A stretch of 34,389 nt of DNA from DATHSY01 sp046729855 (GTDB lineage Bacteria > Actinomycetota > UBA4738 > HRBIN12). Below are positions 30,724-34,389 of this stretch, piece by piece. A model generated the notes under the pieces. That model worked only from the letters and a program-made list of their open reading frames with translations, ran no database searches and was not told the DNA's origin. The number at the start of each line of letters is the position of its first letter. The stretch's first letter is position 1. Made by a program: the position numbers and the translations under genes. The stretch is taken from assembly GCA_046729855.1 (NCBI GenBank), contig JBKPHM010000052.1, positions 1-34,389 of the forward strand, given 5' to 3'.

Positions 30724-32458
30724 CTACGAACCCGCTGGTCGCGGCCACGACTCACGAGTTGCTGTGCCCTTCGGGGAAGCCGGCTCCGGCGCCGCGAAGT
30801 AGAAGCCCTGAGCGAGGTCGCAGCCGACCAACTGAACTCGCCTAGACTGCTCCGCGGTCTCCACGCCTTCGGCAACCGCGGACAGACCCAAGTTGTGAGC
30901 GAGGTTCACCACCGCGGCAACGATGGACGAGTCCTCTGCATCGCGTTCGAGGCCATGCACGAAGGTCTGGTCCACCTTCAGCTCATCGATCCTGAACTGC
31001 CGCAGGTGGCTGAGCGACGAGTACCCGGTTCCGAAGTCGTCGATGGCAAGGTGGATGCCGAGCTTCCGTAGCCGACCCAACATCTCGAGGACGGGAGGAG
31101 CCGGATCCATGAAGGCGGTCTCGGTGATCTCGAACCATAGGTTCTTGGGCTCGGCGCCCGTCTCCTCGAGGGATCTGCCAGACCGTGTCCTCGAAGTCCG
31201 GGTGGTCGAGTTGTCGTGGAGACACGTTCACGGCGATTGAGATCGACCGCTGGTCGGGGGAGGGATGCTCCCACCGAACGGTCTGACAGCAGGCTTCTCG
31301 TAGCACCCACGACCCTAAGTCCACGATGAACCCGGTCTCCTCTGCCGCCGGGATGAACTCGCGCGGGAGCAGGAGGCCACGCCGCGGGTGCTCCCAGCGC
31401 ACGAGGGCCTCGACTCGCCTGACCCGAAGGTCGTCCACGACCACGAGCGGCTGGTAGTACAAACGGAGCTCGCCTGCGTCGATCGCGTGCCGAAGCTCGC
31501 TCTCCCTCCTCGAGCGCCTGAGCAGGCGGGCGCGCATCCGTTGATCAAAGAACTCGAACCGGTCCCTCCCTCGCTCCTTCGCCCGGTACACCGCCGCGTC
31601 GGCATCCCGCAGGAGCACCTCGGGTCGATCGCCGATTCCCCTTGCCGCGGCGATCCCGATGCTCGTCGTGACCACGACCTCCCCCGCCTCCAAAGAGATT
31701 GGTTCCGAGATCGACCTCCCGATGCGCTTGGCGATCGTGACCACGTGTCGGTCGTCCTCAAGGTCCTCGCAGAGCACGACGAACTCGTCCCCGCCGAAGC
31801 GCGAGGCCATGTCCTCAGGGCGCAGCGCCTTTCGCAAGCGATCTCCGATGCACGCCAGCACGCTGTCTCCGACCTCGTGCCCGAAGTTGTCGTTGATCGT
31901 CTTGAAGCGATCGATGTCGAGGAAGAGGACCGCGACCGAGCTCGGACGGCGCTCGGTTCGGGCAAGCGCCTGAGCGAGCCTCTCCATGAGGAGCGCGCGG
32001 TTGGCGAGCCCGGTCAGCGGGTCATGCAGCGCCTGGTGCGAGAGTTGAACCTCGGCGAACTTGCGCTCGATCGCGTAGCGGATCGCGCGGCCCAGGAGGT
32101 GGCCGTCCACCTGTCCCTTGATCAGGTAGTCCTGGGCACCTTCTTGCACCGCCTGGACGGCTTGAGCCTCGTCATCCGTGCCTGTAAGGACCACGATCGG
32201 CACGGATGGGTGGGCATCCCTCACCCGCTCCAACGTTCCGAGCCCTTGGGCGTCCGGGAGCGACAAATCGAGCAGGATGCAGGCGGGTACGTCCTTGGCG
32301 ACGCGTCCGATCGCATCCTCGACCGAAGAAACGTGGTTGACGCTGCCTGCGGCGACCCACGCCGCGCGAAGGAGCTCTTCCACGAGTCGGACGTCCCCGG
32401 GATTGTCTTCGACCAGGAGGATGGACGGGGCTTCGTCGATCGCGGCTATTGGGCTCAT
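30724..32458 (-). pseudogene. REC-GGDEF-EAL cyclic-di-GMP signalling protein, one frameshift in EAL
   Basis: The first frame (ATG 32458) carries a receiver domain (LLVEDNPGD, phosphoacceptor Asp64 in ILLD, Lys114), then a GGDEF domain with RFGGDEFVVL (222-226) and an RxxD inhibitory site (RPED 213-216) exactly five residues before it. An EAL domain starts with YYQPLVVVDD and VEALVRWEHP. At 31170-31172 a GGG run (CCC on the coding strand) contains one extra base. The next frame continues WFEITETAFMDP, IDDFGTGYSSL, LKVDQTFVHGL and VAEGVET to the stop at 30724. All EAL metal-binding motifs are thus present if the indel is an error. It should make or degrade cyclic-di-GMP. ATG overlaps the response-regulator stop by 4 bases. 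Confidence 0.85.
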
Positions 32459-32895
32459 GCTCGGGGCAGTCGGACGATGTTCAGCCAGAAGTCCTCGATC
32501 GAGGTCACGGCCGCGATGAAATCGTGAACATCGATGGGCTTCGTTATGTATGCATTGGCTTTGAGCTCATAAGACTGAAGAACGTCCCGCTCGGCAGCGG
32601 AAGTCGTCAGGATCACGATCGGGATGAGGTGTAGCGAATCGTCCTGCTTGATCTCGGCCAGTACCTCGATCCCGTCCTTCCGGGGAAGGTTGAGATCGAG
32701 GATCACGAGGTCCGGACGCGGCGCGCCCGTGTGCGGGGTCTCTCGACGGAGGAAAGCCATCGCGTCCTCTCCGTCTTTCGCGACGTGGAGATCGTTCGCC
32801 ACTTTCCCGGTGCGAAAGGTCTCAGCCGTGAGGCGGACATCACCGGGATTGTCCTCGACCAGCAAGATCTGGATCGGGCTAGTGTCGAGTGGCAT
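32455..32895 (-). CDS. Single-domain response regulator (Rcp1-like)
   Basis: A 146-residue receiver-only protein. ATG 32895 has GGAGGGAGC just before it; the longer frame adds only non-homologous residues. The acidic pocket is ED at 14-15 (LLVEDNPGD), the phosphoacceptor is Asp67 (VILDLNLPRKDG), the conserved Thr is at 97 (VILTTSA) and Lys119 sits in YITKP. There is no output domain. Proteins of this type relay phosphate from PAS/HWE-like or phytochrome kinases. The start lies within the end of the kinase gene and the stop overlaps the GGDEF-EAL start, so all three are translationally coupled. Confidence 0.93.
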   Translation of the reverse strand: MPLDTSPIQILLVEDNPGDVRLTAETFRTGKVANDLHVAKDGEDAMAFLRRETPHTGAPRPDLVILDLNLPRKDGIEVLAEIKQDDSLHLIPIVILTTSAAERDVLQSYELKANAYITKPIDVHDFIAAVTSIEDFWLNIVRLPRA

Positions 32896-34039
32896 CTGCT
32901 CCCTCCGGGGCGTCCGGGATCGCGAAGCTGAAGATGCTTCCTCCATCGGGGGCGGTATCGACCCAGATCCGGCCGCCCAGCCGCTCCACCGCCCGCCTAC
33001 AGACCGAGAGCCCCAGCCCTACGCCGGGGTACTCGCCGAGGCCGTGGAGGCGCTTGAAGGGCGCGAAGATCCGTTCGTCGTACACGGGATCGATCCCGAT
33101 GCCATTGTCCTCCACCGAGAAACGCCAGTTGTCGGGCCCTCTCGCGGCCGAGAGGCGTACACGAGGAACCACGCCAGGCGCCGTGAACTTCAACGCATTC
33201 GAGATGAGGTTCTGGAAGACTTGTCCGAGCGCCGTCGGATCGGCGGTGATCGTCGGGAGAGGGCCCACCGTGACCTGGGCGTGCTTGTCGTTGATGACGG
33301 GTTCGAGCGACGAAAGGGTGTCGGCGATGAGTTCGTTCGTATCGACGGCGACCAACGCGAGTTCGGCTGTGCCCACCTGAGAGTAGTCGAGTAGATCCCG
33401 GATCAGTGTCTGCATGCGTTGCACCCCGTCCACCGCGAAGTGGATGAAGTTATCCGCGTCGGCATCGAGCTTGCCACGGTAGCGGTCGGCGAGCAGCTGC
33501 ACGTAGCTCGACACCATCCTCAGCGGCTCCTGGAGGTCGTGGGACGCGACATATGCGAAGCTCGCCAGGTCCAGGTTGGACCGCTCGAGCTCTAGCCTAT
33601 TCGCCTCGAGAAGCAACTCTGCGCGCTTGCGCCCGGTGACGTCTCGGACCGAGGCGATCACGAGCGTATCGGGCCCGGCGTGCAGGCTGCTCAGGTTGAT
33701 GTCGACAGGGAACCTGGAGGCGTCCTTTCGGACTCCGTAGAGTTCGAGGCCAACTCCCATGGCACGTGTACTCGGATCTCGGAGATACTCGGCGCGGTGT
33801 TGGGTGTGGACTTGCCGCAGGCTCTCCGGCAACAGCACTTCGACGGGGACCCCGAGGAGTTCGTTGTGGGCATAGCCGAAGAGTTGCTCCGTCTGGTCAT
33901 TGACCACGACGATGGCGCCGCTGGCCTCGATGACGACCAGACCATCCGGTGCGGCGTCGAACAGGGACTCGACGGCCTGATGAGGAAGATCCGCATCGCG
34001 CCCGGCGGCAGTTCCCAAATAGCTCGTTTGCGGGTGCAT
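32879..34039 (-). CDS. PAS-domain sensor histidine kinase
   Basis: A 386-residue kinase without transmembrane helices, so probably cytoplasmic. A PAS domain occupies about 22-140 (SLFDAAPDGLVVIEASGAIV, TEQLFGYAHNELLG, VRDVTGRKRAE). A short coiled linker leads to the HisKA domain, with His167 in VASHDLQEPLRMV. The ATPase domain has an N box NLISNALKFTAPG, a G1 box DNGIGIDPVYDERIFAPFKR, and GVGLGLSVCRRAVERLGG. The last residues overlap the next gene by 17 bases. ATG 34039 is preceded by GGGGGCGG. The natural partner is the receiver protein encoded next. The signal sensed by the PAS domain is unknown. Confidence 0.94.
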   Translation of the reverse strand: MHPQTSYLGTAAGRDADLPHQAVESLFDAAPDGLVVIEASGAIVVVNDQTEQLFGYAHNELLGVPVEVLLPESLRQVHTQHRAEYLRDPSTRAMGVGLELYGVRKDASRFPVDINLSSLHAGPDTLVIASVRDVTGRKRAELLLEANRLELERSNLDLASFAYVASHDLQEPLRMVSSYVQLLADRYRGKLDADADNFIHFAVDGVQRMQTLIRDLLDYSQVGTAELALVAVDTNELIADTLSSLEPVINDKHAQVTVGPLPTITADPTALGQVFQNLISNALKFTAPGVVPRVRLSAARGPDNWRFSVEDNGIGIDPVYDERIFAPFKRLHGLGEYPGVGLGLSVCRRAVERLGGRIWVDTAPDGGSIFSFAIPDAPEGADATRH

Positions 34040-34069
34040 CCGCCCCCGATCTTCAACCCCTCACTCTCC

Positions 34070-34255
34070 TTACACCGAAGGTCCCTGGCAAGCACCCAGG
34101 CGCACTATTCTGCGTGTCGCCCGAGGGGCTGACGGAACAGTCCCTCGAACGACCGAGCCGCGCTCGGCGAGGCCCGCAGGCGTGCCGGGCTCGACCAACA
34201 GCATCTTCAGGATGCGTTGGCGTCTGCTCACCGATGGCTCCTTGCCGTCGCTCAT
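34070..34255 (-). CDS. Small ORF (61 aa) coupled to a membrane protein gene
   Basis: ATG 34255 overlaps the stop of the partial membrane protein gene (ATGA) and follows an AAGGATG context. The 61-residue product begins MSDGKEPSVSRRQRILKMLL and is basic, with no domain I recognise. It ends 30 bases before the histidine kinase start, so it may belong to the same operon. It could also be a truncated or frameshifted gene. Confidence 0.35.
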   Translation of the reverse strand: MSDGKEPSVSRRQRILKMLLVEPGTPAGLAERGSVVRGTVPSAPRATRRIVRLGACQGPSV

Positions 34256-34389
34256 CCTTCTCGGATCTCCATCCTGTCATGCTTCCTCGACCAGCCGAAA
34301 TCGAGGCCGACGCTGAGGACCAGGATCGCCAACAGCGTCACGATCGAAGCCGGCTCGTCGGCGAGCGTCGTCACGATGAACGTTAGGAG
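34252..34389 (-). CDS. Membrane protein, C-terminal part (runs off the window)
   Basis: The last 45 residues of a minus-strand gene whose start lies beyond the window. A hydrophobic helix at the end, SIVTLLAILVLSVGLDFGWS, is followed by a charged tail RKHDRMEIREG. An upstream segment LLTFIVTTLADEPA fits a preceding loop. The family cannot be named from this piece. It heads the set of overlapping or closely spaced genes that leads to the kinase operon. Confidence 0.55.
   Translation of the reverse strand, partial: LLTFIVTTLADEPASIVTLLAILVLSVGLDFGWSRKHDRMEIREG

Noticed and set aside
1..34389. CRISPR arrays, rRNA genes or a prophage
   Set aside because: No regularly spaced repeats, no rRNA-like sequence and no phage structural or integrase gene beyond one dead IS fragment were seen.

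Overview
This is a high-GC window. Its gene families (daunorubicin-type ABC exporters, MarR regulators, an ECF41/SigJ sigma factor, alpha/beta-hydrolase/cyclase fusions, GTG starts, apparent leaderless promoters) fit an uncultured soil-type Actinomycetota or a relative such as high-GC Chloroflexota. Nothing seen fixes the species. No rRNA, tRNA or CRISPR array was recognised.

Layout, left to right. 1-188: the start of a secreted protein (minus). 499-1871: an alpha/beta-hydrolase/class III cyclase fusion broken by one frameshift. 2311-3165: a polysaccharide deacetylase. 3375-3782: a QueF homologue without its catalytic cysteine. 4322-4654: the tail of an aldo/keto reductase. 4684-5928: an FMN-dependent 2-hydroxyacid dehydrogenase. 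5929-7435: small membrane ORFs and a class IV aminotransferase. 7534-7798: an ABC-2 permease fragment. 7977-8919: a MarR regulator and a membrane protein. 9128-12428: a MacB/FtsX-type ABC exporter. 12694-16254: a DrrAB-type exporter, a MarR relic lacking its recognition helix, and a channel-like membrane protein. 16953-17282: a Rieske protein. 17832-18176: an MmcQ/YjbR protein. 18350-18772: a frameshifted GNAT. 18902-20487: a deleted and an intact hydrolase/cyclase in tandem. 20495-22588: a PPOX relic, then a DUF1801 gene and a small ABM-like gene beside an ECF41 sigma factor, with two candidate ECF41 promoters. 23057-26237: an RHH regulator, a DUF4097 protein and a DrrAB exporter in one operon. 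26483-28862: a divergent MarR and a further DrrAB exporter. 28960-29514: a DUF1697 protein. 29522-30705: relics of hemB, a lipoprotein gene and an IS transposase. 30724-34389: a signalling operon on the minus strand (membrane protein tail, small ORF, PAS histidine kinase, response regulator, REC-GGDEF-EAL protein with one frameshift).

Three themes stand out. Export is heavily represented: four ABC exporter loci plus a fifth permease relic, three of them beside MarR genes. Regulation is partly readable in the DNA: three promoters place the -10 box 6-7 bases from the start codon, the RHH operon start sits in an array of TGGCA half-sites, and the sigma factor and its neighbour carry matching ECF41-like promoters. 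Finally, gene relics are unusually dense (about ten), many with single-base indels in short homopolymers, so either real decay or local sequence error must be considered.

The most novel candidates are the cysteine-less QueF homologue, the RHH-DUF4097-ABC operon with its operator array, the pore-like membrane protein with a TLGFA motif, and the collapsed third hydrolase/cyclase copy.
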